From: Lineus longissimus | Taxonomy: Eukaryota > Nemertea > Pilidiophora > Heteronemertea > Lineidae | DNA length: 60,000 bases | Direction: 5' to 3' | Assembly (NCBI RefSeq): GCF_910592395.1 | Contig: NC_088321.1 | Span: 13,394,001-13,454,000 of the forward strand | Shown here: positions 12,881-26,750 of the stretch, piece after piece | How positions within the stretch are numbered: position 1 is the first letter of the stretch | Layout of the letters: each line of letters begins with the position of its first letter | Made by a program: the position numbers and the translations under genes | The notes under the pieces: generated by a model | What the model was told of the DNA's origin: nothing | What the model saw: only the letters and a program-made list of their open reading frames with translations | Databases searched by the model: none

Positions 12881-14189
12881 TAGACTCAGTCATCAGTGGT
12901 ATCAGCTCGGTGTTCTCCCATTACGTTTCTACTATCCTTGATCACTATTCAGATTTATTGTCATCTCCCCTTAGCCTAATCCCTCAACACCAAACAATCG
13001 GGACCCACAGCCGTGGCTTTCATCAAAGGGCGGAAAACAGCCAAGCTCGACAAACATCTCTTACTATTATAGCTCTAAAATTGTTACTTGTGATAGAGAA
13101 ACAATGTGCATTTGTTGGCGAACTGTCTCGTTACCAAACACAGCACATTATTTTACCTTTTATATCTTTACTTGGTAGGAAATATTCCCAAGATACTCGA
13201 GCTGAACGGCTGATCCAAAGGGTCATCTGGCGAATCTTGATAACTAGTACCCCTAGAAAGGCTTCCAAATAGGGCACTTACGGAAAAATCGTCAAGGCCA
13301 AAGAAACGTAATGCCTGACCTTATAACAGGTAGCGCTCATTGCCTGGCCAGGAGTGAATGGGTATGACCCAATAGGGGGGTCACCTGTACATAACACTCA
13401 TGCATTGCATTACATACACTCTTTAGAACACCCCTGTCTGTCAAATGGTTTGTCCCGTCTGGAGTTGTAATTTCGATTTCCTAGCTACTCTAATAATATT
13501 TTGACCCAAAATTATTTTTTCGTTCTGTCCAGGTTTTAAGAACGGTTTTAAATGTGATCTACTGACCATTGCCGCAAGCACTCTAAGTGCATAAGAGCTG
13601 ATATCTGTGCATGGCATCCAAACATGCAGATATGGGATTTGAGGTATTAAAAAACGCCGATAAAATTTTATTCTTCTGTCTACTTCCTGTTTCCTTGAAA
13701 CGGGCATGGAACTGCCCAAAAACAATTTTGTCAGATATTCTTTGTGCCTCTTGGCCAAAAGAACAAAAAATTTGTGCAGTGAATTTATATACTTCCAGTA
13801 TCCATCCAGTTTAGAAAAGACTGCAACTTAGACCTATGAATGCCCTACATGTTTAAGAAAAGGTGTGTTACACTGTTGACGCCATTAGCCGGCTGGAGGG
13901 GGCTGTAAAAGGCCTATATAACATGTAACTGACCTATACATGTATGTGAAGTGGACGCAGCAACATTGATTACATAGAGTCCACACAGTTTGTTCCCCAA
14001 ATGACTCGTGCAAGCTTAACGTTTAGTTTTTTCTTTTAGGATCTTTTGTTTTTACTTTTTCTGCGCTAACCGTTGTTTTGAAGCATTTACGATAAAAGAT
14101 TTTAAATGGATCCCGTGCGGTCTTTAGTGCTGATTACTGCTGTGTGTATAAGGCATTGCTGTTGATTTCGAAATACAGATTACTAAAAC

Positions 14190-14480
14190 TCGAAGTTCTC
14201 TTTTGATTAATTATTCGAGAAATCTATTACACAAGAAATCAATTTCGCATGTACATGTAGTTATTGATTAACTAATTTGACTTAATCAATACTAAGGAAT
14301 TAACTGAACTGAGTAAGTACAGATAACATTGAATTTGGTGGTCTCTTTTGACCCGTAAAAATCTCTGATTAATTCATCAAGAAATCAATTACACATGTAG
14401 TTATCAACTACGTGTAATTTAGCTTAATCGATACTAATGAATTAAACCTAACTGAATTAGTATTAATCCAAATAAGTAAC
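14190..14480. repeat. diverged tandem duplication (about 150 bp x 2)
   Basis: TCTCTTTTGA, ATTAAT, AAGAAATCAAT, ACATGTAGTTAT and TTAATC.ATACTAA occur in the same order at about 14200-14330 and 14342-14480. Confidence 0.55.
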
Positions 14481-14704
14481 TTTTAATGAATTGATTTGTG
14501 CAGCATTATTTTTTTAAATCACACGCTTCCGACTGTAATTAAAAACACTGGCATTATTTTGGTGAAACTATTTTATTTAATAACGTGTAAATACAAATTT
14601 TTATGAACTTGAGATATCTAGTTGTCAGCGCTCGTTAGGGTTTGGGGGGGGGGTATGTAAATGAGCTTATTTCGTTATTGTGAAACTTTTTGATGCTTCA
14701 AAGC

Positions 14705-14724
14705 ATTGATTGATTGATTGATTG
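14705..14724. repeat. (ATTG)n microsatellite
   Basis: Five perfect ATTG units. Confidence 0.9.
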
Positions 14725-15039
14725 TTATTTCTAAATTGTATGCTTCAGAATATTTATGGAAAAATGTTGAAAATTGTGTAAAATTTGTGCTTACTTCTTG
14801 TTACCATGGGAACCATTTTGTGTGAACGTACATATTTGGTGCAGAATCGATTTTGTGTTTTTAGATGATTTGTTTACCTGTTGTATGAAATGGACTCAAC
14901 CGCTGACACAAAAGACTATTAGGGGGCAGTCCATTCTCATGTTACGGGGTATTACACATTTTTTGCATGTAATGTACACATAGTGTAGCGGATTGCTTAT
15001 TTGGTAAAACCAGTTTCCTCATCATGACACCCAGAACAT

Positions 15040-15084
15040 CCATAATGGACTTGATAAGTGTGCTTTAGAAGGAGTCCATTATGG
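15040..15084. repeat. perfect 12-bp-stem hairpin
   Basis: CCATAATGGACT (15040-15051) pairs perfectly with AGTCCATTATGG (15073-15084) across a 21-base loop. It shares the TGGACT core with the hairpins at 8193, 8713 and 24165. Confidence 0.6.
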
Positions 15085-16692
15085 TATCGGCGGGAGCCCG
15101 AGATGAGAGTCATCAGTTAAGAATTTGGAATTCTCTCATTCTGGGTTTAAATTGGCTGCGATATTTTGAGTGAATGGTCATGTAAACCTGCCAGTGACAA
15201 ATGATTCTAAAGAACGGCAATTATATCTTACGTTTGAAGGGGTACAATCGATTCCCAGTGATTTTTGTGTATTGGTGTCTCGGAAAACTGAGTTATTTTT
15301 GGCACAAATGTGGCTATGAATTCAAATGTATGTCTTTAAAATGTACTTAAAAATGTACATTGATGATCTGTTGTAGGTTTTAGTCCTTTTATTGTCTTCT
15401 AAATTTTTTCATCTGATTTAAATAGCGCATGTCCAAAGAAAAATATTAAGTACATGTAGGGCAAGTTGTAGTTTATTGTAATAGCGTTTTAAGTTCTTAA
15501 TTGCTGCCTGCATGATCAGCCAACACTGCTCTGAAAACAATAAAAAGGTATTTTAACTCCTATCTGCCAAGTGGACTTTCTATCAAATCAGCAATATTGC
15601 TCTCGCAATTCACCGAGGCCGAAGATTTTGTCAGCTGTAGCTGAAGCTAGTGCAACCAGACCTCGTCGGCCATCTTTGTGTCGATTGTAAGACCTGACCA
15701 ACTGAAATTTACAATTTTAGTCGTATTGTGGGGTATCGGCTGCAAAAACTTCGGCCCAATTCTGAATTTTTTTGGCAGATATGGATCAAAGGGACAACTT
15801 GGGCATAAGATATGTTAGTTTTCATACAGAAATGACTTCCAGCAGGAGTCCGAACAATATCGTTGAAAGGAGGGGGTGTGACCTTAGGCCTGCCTGAAAT
15901 CCACAAGCCATTTCCAATATTGCCTCGCAACACTGACAGAATTTATTATTAGAGATCAGCACTTGTATGAAACTACGAGTGGCGGTACATAATGGCAAGC
16001 AGGGGTATTATTCTCCTGGACACGTAAATCCCACGCCCTTATTGTCCCTTTAAATCGAGCAAAGCACTTAGTTATAGACATGCATGGTATTCATAGATCA
16101 TTTATTGTACGAGATTCATCGCTCGCTAAATTTCGAAATTGTCAGATGTGATTCTGAATTCTATGGCTTTATTGAATAATGATTAGAAGTTTGCATACAA
16201 ATTAATGCATGATACTTGTAATGGAAAAAATTAAATATTACTATAGTTGAGATTTTTAGGTAATTTTGTCATACGCATTGAATGTGCCACCATTGTGTAT
16301 CCACGATACAACCTTGTCCCAGATAGCCTTAATATGCCCGTGTGTATATAGACAATATATACAGTTATAATCCCATAGGGATGAGTTTGCTATTTTTGCG
16401 TAGGTAATGTAGTATGTTGTTGATTTGATGATTTGCTGCTTTTCGGTCCGGGCGGTAAATTTTTTTGCAAAGTGGCCAGTTAATGCTGAAAGTCAGTGTT
16501 ACAAGACTACCAGTACTGGAAAATCCAGTTGGTTGGGAAAAAATTTGCTAGCAGGGGTCGTTCGGTGTCAAACATCTGGTCACAATGGTTTGCATTTTAA
16601 AGTTAGTGCAGTATGATGCATTTCTGGCATTGATTGATAATGATTTTATATAAAACGTGAGCATAGTTTTAATTGTTATATATAAATATAAC

Positions 16693-16714
16693 ATATGTAT
16701 GTATGTATGTATGC
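16693..16714. repeat. (GTAT)n microsatellite
   Basis: About five perfect GTAT units inside an AT-rich run. Confidence 0.85.
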
Positions 16715-17979
16715 CATATGAGAATTCATAGCAACCGGTGGTTAAATATGATTTCTTGATTGAACTAAGAATATGGATGATGGTTGTGCAGTAAAACCAA
16801 TAAATTCTTGCTCGATTTGACACTTGTTTAAAGTGACCTACCAGGTCCTTTCTATGTTGTGTACATTGACGCTTTTATTTCAGTGCGACTGATTTGGTTT
16901 TGCCGGGATTTTTAATATTTGGTAATTGACACCTCGTAGAGTAATGCCTCTGATTTCAGTTGACAGAGGGCAGTCAGATCAACAAGCCGGTACCAAGAAC
17001 TCTACTTGCAAAAATCCTGGGCCTACCGGGTTCTTACATGGACCCCTTCAAATATGCCTTCAGGTAAAACAGAAACCTAAAACAAATATTGCAGCATTGG
17101 TAGTTTTCATAGAAATGGTCAAGTAAAACGATTTTGTCAATTCAAAGTTTTTCGCCCAGTCTTCGCAGAGCATGCCAACATCTTTGCCTATTTCAGCCAG
17201 AATTTCATACTTAACTACTGAATGCAGAATGCTGTCATTTATTTGGCGCACTTGTATCTTATCTGTAGTCGCGGTCCTGGACCGAATTACATCACTCTAT
17301 GTATAGACATATTTACATTGTATGCGCATATTATACTGGTAGGAGAGCATATATACTACTTATTCACTTGTACTGTTAATGTATCCAAGATACAGTGTGG
17401 TGATTTTGTTTCTTAAAATCATAATTTCATATTTTTGCTGCAAATTTTGCTGCTCTAGCTGTCTCACTATTGTTGTACGTAGCATGCATTATTTTGTTGC
17501 AAGAAGACTTCCCTTGTTTCCTTTAATGGACATGTCCGGTCATTGAGGTGGGTGAGTCCAGTTGAAAGAAATAGGGGTTCAAGATTCATTTATTCTGACT
17601 TGAACCACTCTCCTGTCTGCACTTTCCGTAGTATAATCCTAGTTTTTGTCTGTCTTTTGTTTTCTTTTGGTTGCCATAGTAACCATCATAGTTTCCTTAG
17701 CAACACAGAGTAATTTATAGCTGTCACTTTCTTTCCCTTATAAAATTTGAGCTGTTCCAGAGTTTGGCATTAATATCATTGCATTTATCGTGTCAATGAC
17801 TCAAAGGTAGCATCAAAAAGCCTTTGTTATCAGAAATAATTGTCGTAAATCAGCACTCACCAATCATATCTTGAATAACAGACCCCAATATTTATGGCCA
17901 TATTTATACAGGATTGGCATTTTGTGCTCAGCACAGTCTGATGTCGTTATATGTTATTCGTCACTTCGGCTTGTAGTCA

Positions 17980-18510
17980 CGACCTTGAGATCCTTCACTA
18001 CTACCTTGACCTCTGACCTCTAAAAAGGTCAACGCAAATGAAATTCAACCTTGAACTTATTGACTTACTGCAGATAATTTGACCATGAAATCCGACCAAA
18101 AAGTATTTTGAAAAATATATTCCTTCCAGAAAGATTCACTCTTACCTTTTAGTATTTTAACCTGTGTCCTAAAACCTCTGTCTTGATGAATCAGTTATAT
18201 TCAACAATATTATCGATAATTCCAAATAAATTTTACATTCCAGTGATCGGTAATTGTGCTGTCTGCAACACCAAAACTGCATGTAACCTTCCCTTTCTTT
18301 ATCTCTCCAATTTGTTGCCAAAATCACGATTACTTAAAAAAGCTTTCAAAAAGCGGTGCAGACGAAGTACATATTAATTATTTCCAAAATGTTTGTCATA
18401 ATCAACTCTATTGGAACTGACTGAGGGTGATATCTATACTTGACGATTGAGACATGCCCTTCAAAATTTGTCCTTGACCTTGCCGACCTTGACCTTACTG
18501 AAATGTGCAT
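17980..18510. promoter_or_regulatory. cluster of AGGTCA-type half-sites
   Basis: TGACCTTG, ACCTTGACCTCTGACCTC, AAGGTCA and CCTTGACCTTGCCGACCTTG occur within about 500 bases. AGGTCA and TCAAGGTCA are the known half-sites of nuclear receptors (ERR/SF-1 type for the extended form). Regulatory use is inference; a decayed repeat could give the same pattern. Confidence 0.25.
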
Positions 18511-20689
18511 TCTCAACCGAAATTGAATGAAAGTGTTCATTCTGAAACTAAATAGTAAGGAATGGGTACAATTTTAGCCCCAGTACAAGTATATCCTATG
18601 TGCAGAGCTGCCAACGAGTACACTCTTGGAATATTAAGCTTTTTTCACCAACATTAATGAAACTAATACCTTGATTTCTAGATTTTGCCAAGGGAATTGC
18701 ATTAAAAGTACACTTCGGATGTTGGTAGAAATCACTAGAATACACAAAAAAATTGGCAGAATTGGCTGAAAATACTTTAAAATCCTGTCAAAATACCTTC
18801 TGGACATTTTTGGCCGTGGCAGGTCCATATGATGCAATAATGGTACCACTTCAGAGATTGAAATGAAAATTTGCCCTCTGGAACAACACACTCCTCACTA
18901 TTTAATTTTTACATTTTTCCTACCTATTTCTTTTTCTCAACAGATTTTCTATCCTTATCTTCGCCTGTACTATTGAGATTATAACTTGCCTGTGTAAAAT
19001 ATTTCAAATTTTTTTTTTGTAAAAACATTGGTTTTAGAGGTTGCATTTGTGCTTTTTTTGGGTGCACTTATTTCTATGATTCTGGTGATTTTTGACTACA
19101 TGTAGGTGCATGGTTTTAAGATATTGTTTAGAGCTTACGGTGATGACAGTTTCAAAGATGGAAAAATTATGAATTTTTAAAACACGAACTGATATTTTTG
19201 ATATTTTGTAATTTGATATCATGATAATGATAAGCCATTAATGAAATATTTTGCAGAATTCCTAATTCTTGCAAGCTATCTGGCGTGATGTCGTCACCCA
19301 GAAAAAAATTATGTCAAGAATGTAAGTTCATCTTTAAATGTTAAGAGAAATTATCTGAATCATGCCTTAGGGAAATTCCGCAAAAATAAACAGATCCCGC
19401 AGAAATTTCTCATTCTACTGTCGTGTGTTCAGTGACGCTATAAAATGACCCCATAATTAGAAAAAAGTGAATTTTGAACAAATCTACTACCCAGCTTCAA
19501 TATTTTCACAAGGTCTGTGTTGCAATTTGTTCATCATATGAAACTAGACCTCCATGGTTAAGGTGGTTCCCCATCAGGACTAGGTGCTTTGCTGCCATAC
19601 TGTATATAGATTCTGATTTTGCCATTCAATTTATTTCATTGAAATGTATATTTTATTTGAATGCCATATAGCAGGCGATTGCATGTGTTGCATAGCATAG
19701 TCAGTAGTGTGGAAATGTCACAACAAATATGTTGATTGGGTTTAGGTTTCTTTGTGCATTTCTCAGCGATGCTGGGAGTATTTTCAGGCATTCTCATTTA
19801 TGAAATCATTTAAATCAAGTGCTGTGGCTCAGAACCTCTATTGAATGATTATTGGCCTGTGATCCTTTTGGTGTCTGTACCACGTGGCAGTATCTAAAAC
19901 CACATACCACATACCCACATGCCAATTTTTTCCAGGTGGGGCAATACAATGACAGTTTAACTATTGTTAAAGGAAAATCTGTCCATCTTTCGACCTTAGA
20001 GGGCGCCACTCTCAGTAACTTATGTCGATATTTCCAAAAAAATCTTCCAAGAAAAACAAGTTTTAATGAGCCTTGCAGGGCATCTGTGCCCTCTCTGTTG
20101 CCCGCCTTCTGGTTGGCTCAAGTGCTCGGCTAACAGGCCCTAGTTGAGATTCTTTTCTTCAGGCATTTCTACACTACTACCTATGATATACATAGCATAC
20201 ATTCTAGGTGCATCATAGATTTACCATAGGTGCATCTCATCACATAATTTACATTAATAGTGTTATACAATAACCGCCATATTTGATTTTGCTTGATTCG
20301 CTGCCATCTTGTTTTGTTAGTGTAAGAAAATGTATCATTTCCGTAGCTTACGATTTAAAATCACGCTTTAATTATTGTAGTGCTTGTAGAGCATTTCGAT
20401 TGGGTGGCCTTAGGCTGCTGTTTCATTTTATAGCCAACCGTTTCAGCTGGTTTCAGATTTTATAGACACCCAGCACCTTTTGTAATGGTGAGTGTAGTAC
20501 AGTGTCAACTTTCAGAGTATTCTCTAGGTCTGATGTCGTTACCGTGGCAATTGGTAAATTGACTCTAAACTCAATTCAATATTGTTAATTGAAAAATGTA
20601 TTGAATGAACACTTTGAAAAGTTATGTTCAATTTTAAATGAAATGAGTTTTGCTGTTTGATTTGGATTCCTTTCTGGTCAGATGTTTTT

Positions 20690-21115
20690 CATCATGGTCA
20701 AATTTGAGGGGTCAAGGTCAAAGCTTTAACTTACATTGTGACCTTTGCTGACTTGTGTGTGACCTTGGAATAGACTGGGACTGACCTAGATTTCTTAGGC
20801 ATTGATTTTGAAAGGTTTCGCTTCTAAATATCCTTAAAATACACAGTATTGTCTGGTGTTGGTCCTAGCTGTTGAAGGTCATTGTTGTTGTCTGTTAACT
20901 CTTCACCATCCTTGTGTTTTTATTTGTGATGACCCTGTAAAATGAATGTGCTGCCAAAAGAAGAAACCAAGTCAAACAGTCAGTTTACCAGTTTACCAGT
21001 TTTGCACTTTGACTGTGTTGTGCCCACTTCAGAGGTAAAGATCACATGATTTTGACCTTGATAAAGGTCATGTGTGTCACGGCCATGATCGTGACCTTAA
21101 TCAAGGTCATTTGTT
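20690..21115. promoter_or_regulatory. second AGGTCA half-site cluster
   Basis: GGGTCAAGGTCAAAG, GTGACCTTTG, GTGACCTTGG, TTTGACCTTGATAAAGGTCA and GTGACCTTAATCAAGGTCA lie within about 420 bases. The last two are inverted pairs of extended half-sites. Function is inference. Confidence 0.25.
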
Positions 21116-24100
21116 ACAATCAGATAGGTCTTGAATTCGTTTCCTGTTTTCACCTTATGAAGGTTCGTATTTTAAAACTTCATCTTTTCGCAAATTTTCT
21201 CAACGTGTAACTTGAATTATAACATTTTATATGAGTGTAGTTTCCCAGTGTCGCCACGCAGTGGTCATGTCAGGCATTATGATTGTCCGCTTAATTCTGC
21301 ATTGATGATTTCGTCATGGAAAGGTTGCATTTTGTAAAGCATTTCATGCAGTTTTGTTGTCCGTTTCTGTGTGTGTGAGGAAAATATCCCAAATTCGGTG
21401 TAAACAATATAATTTGGGCCAGTTGTTCCACGCCAATCCCGGTAACAATACCTTCGAGATTCTAAGAAGCTCAGATGTTCCGACAGATTAACTGCTCCTT
21501 GAGAATGCAGATATATCTCTCTGCATGAGACGATGTCGAAAGTGCTCTCGACAGTGAATGCCCTACTTCTTGAATATATCTGTGTCCCTTTTGAAAACAA
21601 CAGAGCCAGACGTAAGTTGTAAAATGAGGAACCCGCACAACAAAACCTACCAATAGGGGGCCCTGCAGGCAAGTGGACCATGGTTGTGATGAGAAAGCCA
21701 TTTCTTCGGTCAAGGATTATTGAATATTTCAACCCTTAATTACTCTACATGGGGAAATAGCACCAAAAATCTATTTTGATGAATTTTATGGAGAAAATCA
21801 ACAAAACTTGATTTAATGGAAAATGCACTGGCAGTGTACCTTTTAGTACTTGTGCTGCCATCTGGATTTTTAGTTCTGCAGGTTCCTCAATGTTGCTATG
21901 CTGGGGAAATATTGCTTGTTTAAGGTCCCCAGGTAATATTATAATATCATTTGAAAGTAAAAGAGTTCACTTAATATATAGTTGTAAAATATACTTATGT
22001 CAAGGTCTGGAGGCGATATCTTCAATTTTGACGAAATCAAGCAATTCTGGCGAAAACAAGAAAAATACATTGATGACGGTTGTCGGAACATCCCGGAAGC
22101 CATAACTTAACTAACTGTGATGTTAGCAATACAACCCAAGAAGTGCAGTCTTGTGTTCACCTGGTAGCAAGACGAATATATCGGCCAGTTACCTCCCAGA
22201 ATTCCAAACCTGTCTTGATATTATGTATACCCCCCTCCCCCTATTTTCTAAAATGAGCTATTCCATTGCCACAAACTTGGTAGTTGATGGACCAGTCCAA
22301 AGGTAATATGATAGGTGGTGCCACTATTTTTTGCCACATTTTGGCCTAACTTGCTAACCTTTCTGCCTTCTATTGGTTCATTGCAACAAAGTAGCCAGTT
22401 TATTCTTAAGTTTGGTTTCGAATTGCGAAAAGCGTGTAAAAAATGAAATTGGCTGAGACGAAAAGTGCTGAATAGTTTGCTAGTTCGAGTTAGGTTCTTA
22501 AAAATTTTAAGCGTTCATTTCGCTCCCAAAAAAACCCAAATGATATGAGTTGCCATAGCAGTTGATTCAGTTGTGCTAATTAATTGCATAATTATGCTAA
22601 TTACCACATGAACGATTAATAAGAGTTATAATCTGTGCCATAATCAGTAGAGAATCTTAAAGAAGTTGATTGATTAAACGTTGAAATTGTTGAAACTGTT
22701 ATCAGGTGTTACAAACTGTGGCACCCTCCCCCTGCATGTTGGAATTTTGCGACGGTGTAGAGATAGATCAACTCTATGATGTTTGCAGGTTTAAGTTATC
22801 TATGTCTTGGATCAGCAGAGTTAAAGCTAGGCATTGTGAGGATATGACATGTACATGTAGAATACATTCTGCTGCATAATGTGTCCAGAGGGAAGGTGTC
22901 ACATCAAAGGAACGGGCCCAGTTAACCCTTTGCGCCCTGAGGACTTGAGGCAGTATTTGGTTTAAACCGTTGAACATTGTTGAGCAGGCGCAGTGATGAA
23001 GCCAATGACCGCTGTATGAGTATAAAAAAGAGACAACTTTTTCCAACAAAATTTGAATGATAAAAACCATTGGCTTGTGAACATGACACAGAGGCTTTTC
23101 AGTCTAATTAGACTAAGATTATTAAGTATTTGGTACAAAAAAAATGTCTCCAAACTTCAGAGTGTCAAAAGTGATGCCCGTCCTCGGTCAGTTTCACTGG
23201 GTTGCTTTGTTATTTAGGTTCCTCGCAAGAGATGGGAGAGATGGATGATTAAATGTCAACGAACAAGACCCTGAAATAAAATCATGGCCAAAAGTGCCCT
23301 TTGAGTGGTTTTCATCTGATTGTTTTGTCAATACATTTGGAAAATGCCTTACATTTCTTAAATTGAAAACGCTGCACACCTGGGCCTCTTCCATCCCCTT
23401 GATGGTGGACCTGATGATACATGATCATTATTCTTGAGGTAGCTCACAAAAACCTTGTAAATGTAAAAAGTATTTCTAGCAAACAACTTGATGAGTGGTT
23501 TATTTTCACGGCATTGACTTTTATTGAGTGTTCTAGATGGGCGTAGATATTTAGGTCGTATGTTTTAATTTCATTTGCTTTAAGCAAGGTCTTGCACGTC
23601 GGCAATTTGTATTTCGTTGAGGAGAAGTGGAGTAGCGCCATCTTTTGTGAAGGAAAACTGATTATTTGGACTTCTTGACTGATATTTTTTTCTGAATAAG
23701 ACTATTTGTAGAACTGGGAATTTCTAAAATCGGACAAAAAATAAGTGTTTTAGATGCAATTTTCGAAAGTAAGGCCAATGTATTTTACAGAAATTTTAGA
23801 TTTTTTGTTTTTCTATTATGAGCACCATCCGGGAAGAACGAGAATTTTTTTTAATGCCCGAAATACCTGTAGTGACCCAAAATAAACGATTGTACATTAA
23901 AATATGTTAACTAGACTTTTCCAAAAAATGGTAAAGTGAATTTCTTTGGACAATATTCACTGCTTTTTGTGACAATTTCTGGGTCTTAACCTTTGCGACA
24001 GAATGCCTCAAATCAGTAATAGTTCGGCATCAGAATTTGAGGGAAAAAAATCAATTTCTGTACTCTTTATCATCTCCAAAAGGTGGCGACGCTCCTGCAC

Positions 24101-24164
24101 CAAGCATCATATTGCACTGTAAGTAGGGAGGGGAGGACATCCCAGATTAGCTTTAACCTTGTAC

Positions 24165-24231
24165 CTACCCTGAAATCAAAAGTGGACTGAACACTGCATT
24201 GTTGGGAAAGTCCACTTCGGATAAGTAGGGG
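24165..24231. mobile_element. short palindromic MITE-like element
   Basis: CTACCCTGAAATC-AAAAGTGGACT on the left mirrors AAGTCCACTTCGGATAAGTAGG on the right around CACTGCATTG. Related in layout and core to 8713-8796. Confidence 0.45.
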
Positions 24232-26495
24232 TGATGGACGACTCTTGTTGTATGTTGTTTGGGAGAAAGTACCACACCGCAGTTATTGTAATGTTATCTT
24301 TAAAGTTTACAGAGGCAGGGTATGCTCAGTTTGAATAAAGGAAGCCTCGGAAATGCCCTAAAATGCTGATAAGAGCTATCTGGTGCTCACTTTGATACAA
24401 CTAACACATTTCCCAAATCCGAATACTTGACTACAGATTGATACCAGTCACCGACCCTCGATATCCAAATGAGTTAAGCCTTTTAACTGCAGAGGTCTTG
24501 TCGAAGCACTGTTATCGGAACATACCCACGATGTCCTGGGGGCGGATGGCTTGCAGGGTTGGACCTGATCATGTTGGATGATTTGGCTTCTGCCTGAAAA
24601 AATGAGTAAAATCTTCGTAAAATTGATGAAACTACAGCATAAACATTTTGTGTTACAGTTGTACAGTTATTCAATTCTAAGCTGCCACACCCATTGAATT
24701 AAACTTTGCACTTAACACTAATAGATAGTTGGGGCGCTTCGAGAAGTCCCATCGCCTTTTTATGCACAATGGCATGATTTTGCAATATGAAATGTTACAC
24801 TCAAGTCACAAATATAAGGTGTGAGCATTATGAATAAAACGATATTGATAATACATTGTAACAATAATATTTATTGCCAGTGCTGAATTATCAGTTAGCA
24901 ATTTATTATTGTGGAAAATGATATCAAGGGAAACTTTGTTGATTTGAAGGCCTCGGAATTAAGTCCACATTGGTTTGTGAAGACAGAACACAAATCTGCA
25001 ACTAATATTTTAACCTGTCCATCCTTGCATCACATTGTGGTATTTCCCAAGCATTGTTCTAGGGCATACCCATTTATTATAATGAGGGTGGATGACTGCC
25101 ATGATTATAATGAAAGGCGAGTTACAATTTGCAGTTTAAATGGACCCTGCCCTCCCCCCTCCGTCTCCAGAATAACATATTCTGATGATGGTGTGTTTGA
25201 AATGTCCATTGTGATACATAGGGTGGACAGGTAGCGTGATTCTGAGATGATCATGTAATATTCTTGAGTAAGTTACTATTCCAGGTGTTAATTGGTGCTA
25301 ACTAACCAAAAATTAATATCTTGAATGCAGATTTCTTAACTTTGATTGTGATATGCATTTCAACTTGTGTAATGATTTTGACCTATAATAAATATGGCGC
25401 CCAACTGAACGTGAAGGATAAGTTCCCAACCTACGGAGGAGTCCACCCGGAATACTAATTTGCATAACAGATTGGTTAATTGGCACCAATTAGATTAATG
25501 TACAGCGGCAATTTGTTTCACTTCAGATTTGTATTTTATCTGGGAAGTGGCACTTCATCATAAGCCGTTGACTGTTCCATTTGTTTTGGTATCATTTGTT
25601 TTCACAATTTTAACCAACTTTTAAAACTAAACCACAGGTGAGATGAACTGTTTCCTGTGAAACAAGTGCTTCATACAAACCAGAAGAAATTCCTATGGCC
25701 TCACGACAAGAAAATTTGAAATTGGACACTTACTGTCAAAATCCCAACTGACATCTTTCCTACAACGTACGCGCGAGTTGCGCAATGACGCGCTTATCTC
25801 TCTTTCGCGTATACGTGCCACCTACGCGCTGGATAGCGCATCAGTGACACGAATTTGGGGATGACAGTTGTGATTAGGACACTGTGGTATTAAAGTGTTC
25901 TGCCTTTTTGCAGAGGAGTTAATGACTTCAGTGTGTGGAGTTATTTCAGAGTTAAATCTAGCCTGAATTTTGCTCCTTTTAACGAGTCCCTAGCTGTTCG
26001 ATTCAGGCTGGTGCAACTCCGAGATCTTCAACTATAGATATTGGTATTCCCTGGACTGTTAAATCATGTCAAGAGTTCCCAGGGTGTTCCATCATTTGGC
26101 CTACCTCCTGAACAAGCTAACATTATGAGCGTTCATTTCGGTGAAAGTTTGGGCTTGTAGGCTTTCCTCTGGTGTGCTTTAAGCTAGCCATATGTTGAGA
26201 TATCTTTAACTGTACCTTGCCTTTACATTACTCATATACCGGTAACAGTGTACATTGAAGTATGGGTGTTTGGGCAAGCTTTCCAGTGGAAAATGTTAGC
26301 TTTTCTGGTGAACTTTTATTCGCGGAGCTTTTAGCAGCATGTTTGGTTAGGTATGCAATGATTGTCTTATCACAATGTATGCAAACTATGTTATTCTTTA
26401 GTCTGAATGAATTAAAATACCAATGCAATAGTTTTGTGCGTTGTTTTACTTGTGATTGCTATCAAAGAGAGTTCATAGGCAGGAGCAAGTTAGGC

Positions 26496-26675
26496 CCGGT
26501 GCAATGTTTTTGAGTGTTTCTGTTTTTGAGTGTTTCCCCTCATTGTTTGGGAACGCTCAAAAATAGATTGACAAGTTTTTCTGTGTATCCCCCCTATTGA
26601 AAAGTCGTGGTCTCTCTAGCTGCCTATTGTTTGGAAACACTGACACATGGGGAACAACCACAGATGTTACACCGG
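26496..26675. mobile_element. 180-bp MITE, copy 1
   Basis: Begins CCGGTGCAA and ends TTACACCGG, short terminal inverted repeats. The inside has a direct repeat of TTTTTGAGTGTTTC followed by an inverted GAACGCTCAAAAATAG. A second copy of exactly the same length lies at 53918-54097 with only a few differences, so the family was recently active. No clear target-site duplication. Confidence 0.8.
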
Positions 26676-26750
26676 TTAAGATAGACTGCACCAATAGGGT
26701 ATCTTCCCATATACCATGCACATTTATATGGCGATACATTTCAATGGTGC

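Larger units (their letters stand above)
12883..26495. other. long intergenic region without a recognisable gene
   Basis: AT-rich sequence with only short reading frames, none showing a recognisable domain or a convincing exon chain. It holds the separately listed tandem duplication, microsatellites, palindromes and half-site clusters. The longest frame is about 151 codons on the minus strand at 21277-21732; it has no domain I recognise, no good initiator context and no neighbours, so it is not called. Confidence 0.55.

Noticed and set aside
12850-13272. 140-codon frame on +
   Set aside because: Starts inside the TA-flanked MITE, has no recognised domain and no exon context.
21277-21732. 151-codon frame on the minus strand in the gene desert
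   Set aside because: No domain, signal peptide or splice-linked partner recognised; within reach of chance over 60 kb. A transcript or homologue would change this.
24911-25234. 107-codon frame on +
   Set aside because: No recognised domain and no splice-linked partner.
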